Part shown: positions 48,940-58,282 of the stretch, one piece after another | Layout: each line of letters starts with the position of its first letter | How positions within the stretch are numbered: position 1 is the first letter of the stretch | DNA from: Paraburkholderia ultramafica | GTDB lineage: Bacteria > Pseudomonadota > Gammaproteobacteria > Burkholderiales > Burkholderiaceae | Reading direction: 5' to 3' | Assembly: GCF_902859915.1 (NCBI RefSeq) | Contig: NZ_CADIKK010000009.1 | Location: 155,972-219,971 of the forward strand | Length of the DNA stretch: 64,000 nt | Notes under the pieces: generated by a model | What the model was told of the DNA's origin: nothing | Database searches by the model: none | Seen by the model: the letters and a program-made list of their open reading frames with translations, nothing else | Made by a program: the position numbers and the translations under genes

Positions 48940-49626
48940 ATGCGACTCCTTCTGATCGAAGATGACCGCCCCATCGCACGCGGCATCCAAAGCAGTCTCG
49001 AACAAGCCGGCTTCACCGTCGACATGGTCCATGACGGCATTTTCGCCGAACAGGCCCTCACGCAAAACCGCCACGAGCTGGTGATTCTCGACCTGGGTCT
49101 GCCCGGCATCGACGGCATGACGCTGCTCGCGCGCTTCCGCCAGAGCAATCGACACACGCCGGTGATCATCCTCACCGCGCGCGACGAGCTGAACGATCGC
49201 GTCCAGGGCCTGAATTCCGGCGCCGACGACTACATGCTGAAGCCGTTCGAACCCGCCGAACTCGAAGCGCGCATTCGCGCGGTGATGCGCCGCAGCGGCC
49301 CGCACGGCGACATGCCGCGTCCGGAAGTGTCGCTGGGCGGTGTGCGTCTGTCGGGCGTCGATCGCCGTATCTTCAACGACGACAAGCCGCTCGAACTGTC
49401 GCCGCGCGAATTCGCGGTGCTCGAAATGCTGCTGTTGCGTCATGGCCGCGTGGTCAGCAAGGCGCAACTGCAAGACCATCTGACGCATTTCGGCGGCGAT
49501 CTCGGCGACACCGCGATCGAAGTCTACGTGCACCGGGTGCGTAAAAAGCTCGAGAACTGCCGTGTCGAGATCGTCACGGTGCGCGGTTTTGGTTACCTGT
49601 TGCAGGAAATCCGCCAGGCCGCATAA
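48940..49626 (+). CDS. OmpR/PhoB-family response regulator
   Basis: A 228-residue regulator. The receiver domain has the acidic pair ED (7-8), phosphorylation Asp51 in VILDLGLPGIDG, the conserved Thr in ILTAR and Lys in YMLKPF. The C-terminal winged helix includes SPREFAVLEMLLLRHGRVVSKAQLQDHL and VYVHRVRKKLENCRVEIVTVRGFGYLL. It resembles the QseB/TctD/PmrA group. It forms a pair with the kinase gene that begins about 135 bases later. Confidence 0.94.
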   Translation: MRLLLIEDDRPIARGIQSSLEQAGFTVDMVHDGIFAEQALTQNRHELVILDLGLPGIDGMTLLARFRQSNRHTPVIILTARDELNDRVQGLNSGADDYMLKPFEPAELEARIRAVMRRSGPHGDMPRPEVSLGGVRLSGVDRRIFNDDKPLELSPREFAVLEMLLLRHGRVVSKAQLQDHLTHFGGDLGDTAIEVYVHRVRKKLENCRVEIVTVRGFGYLLQEIRQAA

Positions 49627-49760
49627 TCGTCCTGAAGGCCGCAAGCTCGATTGCGGCCTGACGGCGCCGGGCCGGCGCCGCGCACTCGGTGCGCAGTTCG
49701 CCGGCATCCGGCGAATTTCACGGCGCCTGGCGCCGTTGCTACATTCCCGCGCGTTCGATC

Positions 49761-51266
49761 ATGCCCCAGCCGGCCGCCAATAGTCTGCGCCGCACGCTGC
49801 TGCGGCGCCTCGCTGCACCCCTTTCGCTGCTCGCTCTGATGAGCGGCCTGATCGCTTACTGGCTGGCCTGGCAGTACACGCAGCATGTCGTCGACCGCTC
49901 GCTCGCCGACCTCGCCACCGCGATCTCCAAACAGATCCAGATTGCCGGTCCGGATGCGCCGATCACCGTGCCGCCGCTCGCTCAAGCCATGTTCTCCGAT
50001 CCGGTCGAACAGCTCGTTTACCGGATCAGCGACGGTGAGACCGAAATCGCCGGCGACCACAACCTTCCGCTGCAAGGCACCAGCGCGCGCCGCATGCACT
50101 ACGCGTACGTGTTCGAAACGCAGCACGAAGGCGTGACGGTGCGCGTCGCGCAGGTGCGGGTCGATCAGCCGACCGGCAATCCGATCATCATCGAAGTGGG
50201 TCAGCCGGTGCATCGCCGGTTTCGCATCGCCGCCGAGTTTCTGGTCGCGATCATGATGCCGCTGCTGTTGCTGCTGCTGGCGGGCTGGGTGATCGTGTGG
50301 CGGGTCGTCAATCAGCAGCTCAATCCGCTGACCGATCTCGCGGACTCGCTGAACCGGCAAACCCATACGTCCCTCGAGCCGGTCGACGAAACCTATGTGC
50401 CGGTTGAAATCCGGCCGCTTACCGGCGCGCTGAACGCGCTGCTCGATCGTCTAAAGACCGCGCTCGACGGCCAGCGCAAATTCATCGCCGACGCGGCCCA
50501 TCAGTTGCGTACGCCGCTTACCGCGGTGAAGCTGCATGCGGAACAGGCAGCTGTTGCGCGCGATCCGCAGCAAACGCTCAGCGCGGTGCGTGAGCTACGT
50601 GCCGCGGCCGACCGCGCGGTGCGGCTGTCGAATCAACTGCTTTCGCTGGCGCGCGCGGAGCCGGGCGAACAGGCCGCACGCTTCGTCAACGTGGATGTGG
50701 CCGCGCTCGCGTTCGATACCGGCGCGGAGTGGGTGCCGCGCGCGTTGACGTTCCAGATCGACCTCGGCTTTCAGCGCCTCGACGACCCGGCCAACGATCA
50801 TCCGTTGATGGCGCGTGGTAATCCGGTGCTGCTGCACGAAGTGATCGCCAATCTGCTGGATAACGCGCTCAAGTATGTGCCGCCGTCGCGCTTCGATGGC
50901 GGCCGCATCACGGTAACCGTGTCGCAAACGGTGATCGACGATCTGCGCATGGCTGAGATCGTTGTCGAGGACAACGGGCCTGGCGTGCCGCGCACGCAGC
51001 AAACGGACCTGTTCAAACGGTTCTTCCGCGGCGACGGTCAGAGCGAAGCCGGCGTAGATAGCGGCGCCGGCCTCGGTCTCGCGATCGTCCACGACATCAT
51101 GGTGCTGCATCGCGGCAGCGTGCATTACGAGGATGCCCCGGAAGGCGGCGCACGTTTCATCGTGCGTCTTCCGCTCGTGCCGATCGTCGTTCAGAGCGAA
51201 CCCACGGATTCCGAACCAAAACGCCCGGCAAAAAAATCGGCGCACTCGGCGCCGGTCGACCTGTAA
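49761..51266 (+). CDS. Sensor histidine kinase
   Basis: A 501-residue membrane kinase with two membrane segments, near residues 18-38 and 160-182, enclosing a periplasmic TctE-type sensor domain. A HAMP-like segment follows. The phospho-accepting His247 lies in FIADAAHQLRTPLTAVKLH. N, G1 and G2 boxes are seen in NLLDNALKYVP, EDNGPGVP and GAGLGLAIVHDI. ATG 49761 is used because it begins the N-terminal basic-hydrophobic stretch; upstream in-frame starts are shadow-like. Its partner is the upstream regulator. Confidence 0.93.
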   Translation: MPQPAANSLRRTLLRRLAAPLSLLALMSGLIAYWLAWQYTQHVVDRSLADLATAISKQIQIAGPDAPITVPPLAQAMFSDPVEQLVYRISDGETEIAGDHNLPLQGTSARRMHYAYVFETQHEGVTVRVAQVRVDQPTGNPIIIEVGQPVHRRFRIAAEFLVAIMMPLLLLLLAGWVIVWRVVNQQLNPLTDLADSLNRQTHTSLEPVDETYVPVEIRPLTGALNALLDRLKTALDGQRKFIADAAHQLRTPLTAVKLHAEQAAVARDPQQTLSAVRELRAAADRAVRLSNQLLSLARAEPGEQAARFVNVDVAALAFDTGAEWVPRALTFQIDLGFQRLDDPANDHPLMARGNPVLLHEVIANLLDNALKYVPPSRFDGGRITVTVSQTVIDDLRMAEIVVEDNGPGVPRTQQTDLFKRFFRGDGQSEAGVDSGAGLGLAIVHDIMVLHRGSVHYEDAPEGGARFIVRLPLVPIVVQSEPTDSEPKRPAKKSAHSAPVDL

Positions 51267-51283
51267 TGGTGTTGATACGTAAC

Positions 51284-51325
51284 GGGCTGCTTCGGGTGCA
51301 CTGACGTGAGCAACTCGAGCAGCCC
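51284..51325. terminator. Hairpin between the convergent kinase and SET-domain genes
   Basis: GGGCTGCT (51284-51291) pairs with AGCAGCCC (51318-51325), with further pairing inward around a bulge. It lies 18 bases after the kinase stop and 6 bases before the SET-gene stop. The sequence to the right is T-rich, which suits rightward termination. There is no clean T run on the left. Confidence 0.5.
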
Positions 51326-51330
51326 ATGGG

Positions 51331-51870
51331 TCATTTCTTCTTCGCTTTTTTCGCCGACGTCTTCGCCTCCGACGTTTTGGCCTTCTTCGCCGACTTGCCG
51401 GATTTGCCCGCGCCCTTCTCTTTCTCCGGCGGCGCCAGCATCGTGCCGCGGCACTTGCGCGCGCCGCAACGGCATTCGTATTCCTTCTTGAGCGTCTTGG
51501 TTTGACGCGCGTCGATCACGAGGCCGTAGTCGTAAAAGATCTCCTCGCCTTCCGCAATGTCGCGCAACGCATGCACGTACACGTGACCGTCGATTTCTTC
51601 GGCTTCGCAGTTCGGCGCGCACGAGTGGTTGATCCAGCGCGCGCTGTTGCCGTCCACTTTGCCGTCGATCACCTTGCCGCTATCGAGCGCGAAATAGAAC
51701 GTGTGATTCGGCTCGGCCGGATTGTGCGGATGACGGCGCAATGCTTCTTTCCAGGAGATCCGCTCGCCCTTGTATTCGATCAACCGCTCGCCGGCCGCAA
51801 TCGGTTCGAGGGCAAACACGCCTTTGCCGTGCACACCCGAACGGCGCACGGCGATCCTGCGTGAACTCAT
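51331..51870 (-). CDS. SET-domain protein lysine methyltransferase with lysine-rich tail
   Basis: A 179-residue protein that, by family, transfers methyl groups from S-adenosylmethionine to protein lysine. The SET core has SGVHGKGVFALEPIAAGERLIEYKGE, the pseudoknot motif NHSCAPNC at residues 81-88 and EEIFYDYG at 109-116. A post-SET motif CRCGARKCRG (133-142) can bind zinc with Cys88 or another Cys. Residues 148-179 form a tail with 13 Lys, many in KKAK units, like histone H1-type tails. The tail could bind DNA or RNA or be a self-methylation target. Substrates are unknown. Confidence 0.92.
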   Translation of the reverse strand: MSSRRIAVRRSGVHGKGVFALEPIAAGERLIEYKGERISWKEALRRHPHNPAEPNHTFYFALDSGKVIDGKVDGNSARWINHSCAPNCEAEEIDGHVYVHALRDIAEGEEIFYDYGLVIDARQTKTLKKEYECRCGARKCRGTMLAPPEKEKGAGKSGKSAKKAKTSEAKTSAKKAKKK

Positions 51871-52090
51871 TGAATGAATCCTTGTGAAGAACTGGGAGTG
51901 AAGTCCGGCAGCCGCTTGAATTGCCCGCGTCTGACGCGCTGCTTTTTTCTGACGCGGATAGCAAACGCGGCGCCCTGCGAGCGCCGCGTCGACTTGCGAC
52001 GCCTATGCGCCACAACCGGCATCGTACACGTTCAAGACGGCTTCGTTCAACCGTCAAAAACGCGCGTTCACGCAACCTGCGCTGCCAGCT
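51871..52090. other. Intergenic region between the SET-domain and OYE genes
   Basis: About 220 bases that would hold the promoter of the SET-domain gene, read leftward. No structured element or coding frame stands out. Confidence 0.4.
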
Positions 52091-53203
52091 TCACCGTTGT
52101 CCAAACGAAATATCGCCGAACAGCGCTTTCTGATCGCGCGGTTGCGAGCGCCAGTACTGCGGCGGCGCTTCGACCGTCGCGCCGAGTTGCGCCGCCGCGT
52201 GCCACGGCCAGCGCGGGTTGTACAGCAACGCGCGGGCCAGTGCGATCAGATCGGCGTCGCCCGCTTCGATCAGTTGCTCGGCGTGCAGCGGGTCGGTAAT
52301 CAGGCCGACGCCGATGGTCGTCAGGCCGGTGGCGTGCTTAACCGCCTTCGCGAACGGAATCTGATAACCCGGTTCAAGCGGAATCTTCTGCAACGGCGAC
52401 ACCCCGCCCGACGACACGTCGATCCAGTCGCAGCCGCGCTTTTCCAGCTCGTGCGCGAACACGATGGTGTCCGCGAGCGTCCAGCCGCCTTCGACCCAGT
52501 CGGTCGCGGAGACCCGCACGCCGACCGGTTTGTCGGCGGGGAATGCGGCGCGCACGATGTCGAAGATCTCGAGCGGAAAGCGCATGCGGTTTTCGAGCGA
52601 ACCGCCGTAGTCGTCGTCGCGTTGATTGGCGATCGACGAGAGGAATTGATGCAGCAGATAACCGTGCGCCGCATGCACCTCCAGGGCGTCGATGCCGAGG
52701 CGCGCGGCACGCCGCGCGGACGCTGCGAACGCTTCGCGAATCCGGTTCAGTCCGGCGGTGTCGAGCGCGAGAGGCGGCTCTTCGCCTGCCTTGTGCGGCA
52801 ACGCGGACGGCGCATGCGGCAGCCAGCCGCCTTGCGACACTGGAATCAGCTGGCCGCCGTCCCATGGCACATGGCTCGATGCCTTGCGACCGGCGTGCGC
52901 CAACTGCATCGTCACGTTGATATGCGAATGCTTGCGGATGGCGGCCAGCACCGGCACGAGCGCGGCTTCGGTGGCGTCGTCCCATAGGCCGAGATCGGCC
53001 GGCGTGATGCGGCCATCCGGCTCGACCGAGGTTGCCTCGATAAACAACATGCCGGCGCCCGACAACGCGAGACTGCCAAGGTGGAGCATGTGCCACGCCG
53101 TCGCCTCGCCACGCTCGGCGGAATACTGGCACATCGGGGAAACGACGATACGATTGGGAAACGTCACGCTACGCAGCGTGAGCGGGGAAAAAAGCGCGCT
53201 CAT
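52091..53203 (-). CDS. Old yellow enzyme-family NADPH dehydrogenase (YqjM-like)
   Basis: A 370-residue FMN enzyme that reduces activated alkenes. MCQYSAERGEATAWHMLHLG contains the class-specific Cys25 and Tyr27 (YqjM Cys26/Tyr28). MQLAHAGRKAS, the active-site pair in HAAHGYLLHQFLS and the GGVSPLQKIPL segment place it in the thermophilic-like/YqjM branch. Start 53203 was chosen because the domain begins at once; the upstream in-frame extension overlaps the next gene in a shadow frame. Substrate is unknown. Confidence 0.93.
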   Translation of the reverse strand: MSALFSPLTLRSVTFPNRIVVSPMCQYSAERGEATAWHMLHLGSLALSGAGMLFIEATSVEPDGRITPADLGLWDDATEAALVPVLAAIRKHSHINVTMQLAHAGRKASSHVPWDGGQLIPVSQGGWLPHAPSALPHKAGEEPPLALDTAGLNRIREAFAASARRAARLGIDALEVHAAHGYLLHQFLSSIANQRDDDYGGSLENRMRFPLEIFDIVRAAFPADKPVGVRVSATDWVEGGWTLADTIVFAHELEKRGCDWIDVSSGGVSPLQKIPLEPGYQIPFAKAVKHATGLTTIGVGLITDPLHAEQLIEAGDADLIALARALLYNPRWPWHAAAQLGATVEAPPQYWRSQPRDQKALFGDISFGQR

Positions 53204-53276
53204 GGATGACGTCCAGTGAAAGTCCGAGAGCGATCGAGCATAGCACCGTGGGCGGTTTACTGCATGTGCCTGCCGG

Positions 53277-53990
53277 TCAGGATTTGGCTTCCACCTGATC
53301 GAGCCATTCGCCGAACATCCGGCACGCGGCGGCTTCGAGCGCCGGGCCGAATTGCGCGGTCTCGGCGCGCAACTGACGCGCGTCGATGCCGTGGCCGGCA
53401 AGCTCGCCCGCGTTGCCGATCAGCCAGGGCTCGAACCGGTCGGTGCGAATCTCCGGATGACACTGCAAACCCAGCACGTGGCCGCCCCACGCGAATGCCT
53501 GGTTCTCGCATGCCGGCGTCGACGCAAGGCGCGTCGCGTTGTCGGGTAGATCGAAGGTGTCGCCGTGCCAATGCAGCATCGACGTGTGCGCGCCATCCAG
53601 ATGACGCAGCGGCGAAGCACGGCCGGCATCGGTCAGCGTGAGCGGCGTCCAGCCGAGTTCGGTATGACCGGCGGGATAGACGCGCGCACCGAGCGCCCGC
53701 GCGATCAATTGCGCGCCGAGGCAGATGCCCAGCGTCGGCAAGCCGGCCGCGATGCGTTTCTCGATCAGCGACAGCAGCGGTACGAGGGTTGGGTAAAGCG
53801 CGTCGTCAGTTGCGCTGACCGGGCCGCCGAGCACCACCATCAGCGATGCGGCGACCGGGTTCGGCGCCTCGATACGGGCGAAGCCCACATCGAGATAACG
53901 GACCGGGCGCCCGCGCTCGCCGAGCACCCGTTCAAGACTGCCCAGATCCTCGAAGTGCACATGACGAATGGCCAATACTTCGCGATTCAT
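53277..53990 (-). CDS. Class I glutamine amidotransferase-like protein
   Basis: A 237-residue stand-alone class I amidotransferase with catalytic Cys90 in LGICLGAQLIARALGA and the His178-x-Glu180 pair in LQCHPEIRTD. This is the GATase1 triad. The family (GMP synthase-like glutamine amidotransferase) includes gamma-glutamyl-polyamine hydrolases and uncharacterised forms; substrate is unknown. It is 73 bases upstream of the OYE gene in the same direction. Confidence 0.9.
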   Translation of the reverse strand: MNREVLAIRHVHFEDLGSLERVLGERGRPVRYLDVGFARIEAPNPVAASLMVVLGGPVSATDDALYPTLVPLLSLIEKRIAAGLPTLGICLGAQLIARALGARVYPAGHTELGWTPLTLTDAGRASPLRHLDGAHTSMLHWHGDTFDLPDNATRLASTPACENQAFAWGGHVLGLQCHPEIRTDRFEPWLIGNAGELAGHGIDARQLRAETAQFGPALEAAACRMFGEWLDQVEAKS

Positions 53991-54117
53991 CGCCCTGCCC
54001 CACCTTCAGGTTGACTAAAGACTTGCCGCTACGCGGCGCCATGCGGCTGGCAGGCGGTCCATGCCGCCCGCCGGAGCCGGCTTGGCAGTGTAGCGGATTG
54101 TCCCGGAAGAAGGCGCC

Positions 54118-54756
54118 TTACAGGGCGAAGATCTTCCAGGTCTTCTTCTGGGTGGCAACGTCGGCGGTTTCATACACCGAGCAATCGAGACGCAGATCGG
54201 TGTCCGACATCTTCATGTCGAGCAGCGCGCAGTGATGCGGCGTTTTCTTCGGATTCTTGCTCGGCTCGAAGTGCGTGCAGCTCAGGCACATCCGGTGCGG
54301 CGGAATATTGCCCTGCGCTTCAAGCTGATGAACGGTCTTCAGCAGCGTGCGATAGAACAAGGCCTGCTCTTCGTCACGCAACGTGCCGACCGCCTTGGAC
54401 AGAAAGTCCGGCCATTGCGCAGCGCGCTTCGCAGCCGTGCGGCCACGCGCCGTCAGGCGGACCGCAAGCGCGCGGCCGTCGTCGAGGGCGCGGCGCTTTT
54501 CGACCAGACCCTTGGTTTCGAGCGTGCTGACCGCATCGCTGGTGGTCGCGGCGGTCAGAGCCGTTTCACGGGCGATTTCGCCGAGGCGCATCGGGCCTTT
54601 ACGCTGCATCAACAGGACCAGAATTTCGCCCTGAGTCGGCGTGAGACCCGCGCCTTCGGCCCATTCCCAGGCCTGGCTTCGCATCGCCGTGCTCAATCGC
54701 AATAGGCTGTGGGTCACTCGCCCGGTCGCCTGTTCTCCGTATACGCCTTCGCTCAT
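54118..54756 (-). CDS. MarR-family regulator with C-terminal Cys-rich domain
   Basis: A 212-residue regulator. The winged helix-turn-helix spans about residues 30-110 (GEILVLLMQRKGPMRLGEIARETALTAATTSDAVSTLETKGLVEKRRALDDGRALAVRLTARG). An extra C-terminal segment from about residue 150 has CLSCTHFEPSKNPKKTPHHC and a further Cys in LRLDCSVYE, a pattern for a metal-binding or redox-sensitive ribbon. That domain is not in classic MarR, which is about 145 residues. It may respond to metal, oxidants or electrophiles. It is upstream of the glutamine amidotransferase gene. Confidence 0.88.
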   Translation of the reverse strand: MSEGVYGEQATGRVTHSLLRLSTAMRSQAWEWAEGAGLTPTQGEILVLLMQRKGPMRLGEIARETALTAATTSDAVSTLETKGLVEKRRALDDGRALAVRLTARGRTAAKRAAQWPDFLSKAVGTLRDEEQALFYRTLLKTVHQLEAQGNIPPHRMCLSCTHFEPSKNPKKTPHHCALLDMKMSDTDLRLDCSVYETADVATQKKTWKIFAL

Positions 54757-55233
54757 AATCTTCGATTCGTTTATTTACAGCTTTCGTGCGACGCCGGTGC
54801 AGTGCTTGCCGACCTCACCCGTAGCTTGTGTGGAGTAGCTTCGCCCAACTGCGGACGAAACGGTTTCTACTATCTCAAAAATTTACCGCCTTGCAAGCCC
54901 AAGGCGGCGAAAACGACATTCTATGCGAGAGCGGCGAATCGTACAGCTAACTTATCCAACGCAATCTGTGGATAACCACGGGAAAACGCGTGGACAGCAT
55001 GTGCACCGCTTCTTGACAAGCGCCCGGGCCGCGTCGGCCGGTACCGGAGTTGTCCTTGTTTACCGGGGCCGACGCGCCTTCGGCCAGTCTCGTTTTGGTT
55101 GACGCAGCATGTTGACTTTGCAGGGAATTATTCAGTTGTCCACAGGCTGATGCAATGCTTGTTAACGACTACTACGTTTGTATACGTAAATTTTAGAAAA
55201 ACCTGAAGGGCCGCGAGCTGGAAATTTTAATTA
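54757..55233. other. Gene-free interval upstream of marR with DnaA-box-like sites
   Basis: About 480 bases. It contains an exact DnaA-box match (TTATCCACA, minus strand, 54967-54975), the word GTTTACCG at 55058-55065, and repeated element E1 at 55136-55190, described separately. No convincing coding frame is present. Confidence 0.6.
55136..55190 (+). repeat. Inverted repeat element E1 (DnaA-box-like, GTTAAC, TACTACGT)
   Basis: Order on the plus strand: TTGTCCACAG, 11 bases, GCTTGTTAAC, 3 bases, TACTACGT, 3 bases, TATACG, then TAAA. The same order and spacings occur on the minus strand at 58283-58338. Element E1 lies between marR and the terminator of the ybdK-type gene. Confidence 0.8.
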
Positions 55234-55260
55234 CGAAAAAAAACCCGCGCGAAGCGGGTT
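55234..55260 (-). terminator. Intrinsic terminator of the ybdK-type gene
   Basis: AACCCGC (55242-55248) pairs with GCGGGTT (55254-55260) around a GCGAA loop. On the minus strand it is followed by eight T. It lies 34 bases past the stop of the ligase gene. Confidence 0.9.
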
Positions 55261-55294
55261 CCTCAACGCCTCGCCCGCGCCATGACGTCTGCGG

Positions 55295-56410
55295 CTAGGC
55301 TCGCCATTGCAGACACTGCTGCCGCACGGCTTCGTGCAAGGATTTCTCCTGCGCGAAAATGCCGCGCAACCATGTCGCGTCGTTCATCTGCCCGCGAGCA
55401 ATCGTGCCGATTTCAGCGAGCGCGTTGCCCGAACCCAATGCCTCGGCGTGCGGTGCGATCAGATCGAGCGTTTCGAGGATGTCCTCTGAAATCGTCTTGC
55501 GTTCACCCGTTTGTGGATTGATGCAGACGCCAGCCAGACCGAAACGGCATGCTTCGAAGCGGTTAAAGGTATAGACGAGATAGTCGTCTTCCTTCGGCAT
55601 GATCGGCTTGTCGAGCAGCAGATGCCGAGCAAGCGTCTGGATGTAGCAGGCAATCGCCGCAGCCCGGTTCACCGAAAACGGCGTGTCCATCACGCGCACT
55701 TCGATCGTGCCGAAACCCGGCTTCGGCCGGATGTCCCAGTAAAAATCCTTCATGCTGTTGACCACGCCGGTCTGGACCATCTTCGAGAAATATTCCTCGA
55801 AGCTGTCCCACGTCAGCACGAACGGCGCGCGGCCCGACAACGGGAACGCGAACACGGAATTCAGTCGTGCCGAATGAAAACCGGTGTCCACGCCCTGCAC
55901 GAACGGCGACGATGCGGACAACGCGATGAAATGCGGAATGAAGCGCGACATCGAATGCAGCAGGTAGAGCGCGCTGTTCGGATCAGGGCAGCCGATGTGC
56001 ACGTGCTGGCCGAACACCGTGAATTGCTTCGCCAGATAGCCGTACAACTCGGAGATGTACTGGAAGCGCGGCGTATCGACGATCTGCCGCTCGCTCCATT
56101 GCTGGAACGCGTGCGTGCCGCCGCCGCACAAGCCGACGTTCAGATGATCGGCCGCGGACACCAGCGTGTCGCGAATCTTGCGCAGATCGGCGACGGCCTG
56201 TTCGTGCGTCGTGCAAATGCCGGTCGACAACTCGATCATGCTTTCGGTGATTTCCGGCGTGATGTTGCCGGGGATTTTTTCGTCCTTGATGAGACGCAGC
56301 AGATCCGTGCCGGCTTTGGTCAGATCATAGTCGTGCGTATTGACGATCTGCATCTCCAGTTCGACACCGAACGTGAACGGTTTCGAATCGATAAAGGGTT
56401 CGAGTGACAT
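55295..56410 (-). CDS. Carboxylate-amine ligase, YbdK/GCS2 family
   Basis: A 371-residue ATP-dependent ligase related to glutamate-cysteine ligase type 2. [19 protein letters not shown] is the GCS2 start, with [29 protein letters not shown] and [15 protein letters not shown] as further hallmarks. Members are annotated as weak gamma-glutamyl-cysteine ligases and the true substrate is usually unknown. It is a separate unit, terminated before E1, and follows the antiporter gene in the same direction. Confidence 0.9.
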   Translation of the reverse strand: MSLEPFIDSKPFTFGVELEMQIVNTHDYDLTKAGTDLLRLIKDEKIPGNITPEITESMIELSTGICTTHEQAVADLRKIRDTLVSAADHLNVGLCGGGTHAFQQWSERQIVDTPRFQYISELYGYLAKQFTVFGQHVHIGCPDPNSALYLLHSMSRFIPHFIALSASSPFVQGVDTGFHSARLNSVFAFPLSGRAPFVLTWDSFEEYFSKMVQTGVVNSMKDFYWDIRPKPGFGTIEVRVMDTPFSVNRAAAIACYIQTLARHLLLDKPIMPKEDDYLVYTFNRFEACRFGLAGVCINPQTGERKTISEDILETLDLIAPHAEALGSGNALAEIGTIARGQMNDATWLRGIFAQEKSLHEAVRQQCLQWRA

Positions 56411-56515
56411 GGCGTCCCCTGAGTCAGGTCGGCCGGGGAGCGGTTACAGGCCCGGCCGTTTTTGAATCGAGTGAGTTGAATGAAGCGTGGCAAACCTCGA
56501 GCGAGCGGCGTGCGT

Positions 56516-57721
56516 TTACTCTTCGCGCCGTTCAGCCACCAGCGCGAGACTGCGATAGACGAGCCACGGCCCGAGAATCTGCAGCACAAAAATCGAACAC
56601 ATCACGATAGCCCGCAACTGCGGGTCGAAGTTCGGATAGAGGTTGTAGGTGTCGTCGACCAGCAGATAAGCGAGCGCCGACATCGGCGATAACGACAAAC
56701 CGAGCGCCATCCCCTGCTTCCAGTTCAAGCCGCTCGGCTTGGCGAACGCCATCACGCCGACCAGCTTCGCGACCAGACGCGCAACGATCAGACCCAGCGC
56801 CGCGACGCCGCCGAGGGCGATGTGCCGCCATTCGAACGAAGTCAGTGTCAGCACGAACAGAATTACAGTCAACAGCCAGCCGGCCGTGCCGAAATGCTGC
56901 GGCCACAATTGCGGACGCGCTTCATGATTTTTCACGATGATGCCGGCGGCCAGCAGCGCAAGAATTGTCGACAGCTTGAACAGATGCGCGACCGCGATCG
57001 CCAGCAGCACCAGGCCGAACAGCGCGACAAACGAATGCTCGTCCTGCATGTTGAGACGGCGATAAAAGAACGTGCAGGTGCGCGCGAGCAGATACGCGAG
57101 CACGAGCGAGCCGACCAGCAGATAAAGCGGCTGCAGAATGGTCGCGAAAACATTGCCGTAGGCCTCCTGGTGCAGCCAGCTCGACACGAGCTTTTCGATC
57201 ACCACCGCATACATGCTGTTCAGCGCGGTCAAGGTTAGCAGACGCTGGGTCACCTGGCCTTCCGCGCGCAATTCCGTTTTGAGCTGGATCACCATCGCGG
57301 GCGAAGTCGCCATGGCAATCGCGGCGAGCACCGTCGCCACCATCAGCGGCACGTTGAGGAACAGCAAAACGGGCAGCACGAACGCGAAAGTCAGCGTGGC
57401 TTCGGCCACGCTCGACAGGATCAGCCACGGATTGCGGCGGATCCAGCGCAAATCGAGCCGGCTACCGAGTTCGAACAACAGCAAGCCGAGCGCGACATCG
57501 AGCAACGGCCGCGCGGCGTTCGCGGAATCCGCATCGATCACGCCGAAGCCGGCTGCGCCGGCAATCAGGCCAATGACCGCATACCCGGAAATGCGCGGTA
57601 AACGCCACGCCCGATAGCACAACTCACCGCACAGGCCGGCGGCGAGCAACGCGAGACCAGCCCAAAAAATGGCGTCGGGTGCGAGCGGCCAGGCTGGAAA
57701 AAATGAAAACGCCGAATTCAT
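56516..57721 (-). CDS. CPA2-family cation:proton antiporter
   Basis: A 401-residue membrane protein with about 12 hydrophobic segments. RISGYAVIGLIAGAAGFGVID, LLDVALGLLLFELGSRLDLRWIRR and AMATSPAMVIQLKTELRAEGQVTQRL are typical of CPA2 proteins. No TrkA-N regulatory domain follows, so it is the short form. The ATG at 57721 begins the protein; GGAGAACCC is 11 bases upstream. The ions are unknown. Its long 5' region contains element E2 and clustered DnaA-box-like sites. Confidence 0.88.
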   Translation of the reverse strand: MNSAFSFFPAWPLAPDAIFWAGLALLAAGLCGELCYRAWRLPRISGYAVIGLIAGAAGFGVIDADSANAARPLLDVALGLLLFELGSRLDLRWIRRNPWLILSSVAEATLTFAFVLPVLLFLNVPLMVATVLAAIAMATSPAMVIQLKTELRAEGQVTQRLLTLTALNSMYAVVIEKLVSSWLHQEAYGNVFATILQPLYLLVGSLVLAYLLARTCTFFYRRLNMQDEHSFVALFGLVLLAIAVAHLFKLSTILALLAAGIIVKNHEARPQLWPQHFGTAGWLLTVILFVLTLTSFEWRHIALGGVAALGLIVARLVAKLVGVMAFAKPSGLNWKQGMALGLSLSPMSALAYLLVDDTYNLYPNFDPQLRAIVMCSIFVLQILGPWLVYRSLALVAERREE

Positions 57722-58282
57722 CGTGATGGGTTCTCCTTTGCAGCAACGGCAGACGACACGAGCCGGCGCAAACACCGGCGAGCGAGTGAGCGCATCAGGC
57801 GCTCACTGTCGCAATCGCTTCGCGTGGCCAGCGTTGCGAGTTTTCAATGATCGGATGATCTGAAGCTGAATGCGCCGTAACTGCGAGGAGCCCGGCACAT
57901 TCAAGGATCCGGCTGTAGCAACCGGCACGGTGAAAGAACGCCGTCGACTTTGAATCAGATTCTGATTGAGCGGCACCGTTCCGTTGCCGCGTGCGCTGCT
58001 CGTGGCAGGGCACGACGCGGAAAAGAACGGCGATTGTGCCATAGCATTTTCAGCCTTGCCCGAAAACACACGAACATGCAGGCAAAACGGTAAAAACGTA
58101 CGTTATCTTCGTGACGTGAGGAAAAAGCGACCTTTTTACCGCTGAATCCGGTCAAACGAACGAGCAGATTGAACGTTGCGTGTGTGCTTTGCGGGACAAT
58201 TGCCGCAGAAGTTTTGGCCGGTTTGAAAGGGGTTGGCTGCGCCGATGAGCATGGCTTCAGTGCGGGCCTTGCTGTTTACAGG
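57722..58282. other. Gene-free upstream region of the antiporter gene, part 1
   Basis: About 560 bases with no convincing coding frame. It should contain the antiporter promoter. I see no other strong structure until element E2 begins at 58283. Confidence 0.4.

Noticed and set aside
48553..49707. Long minus-strand frame that contains the DUF3717 gene at its end
   Set aside because: Only the last 74 codons match a known family. The rest lies opposite the response regulator and is not conserved-looking.
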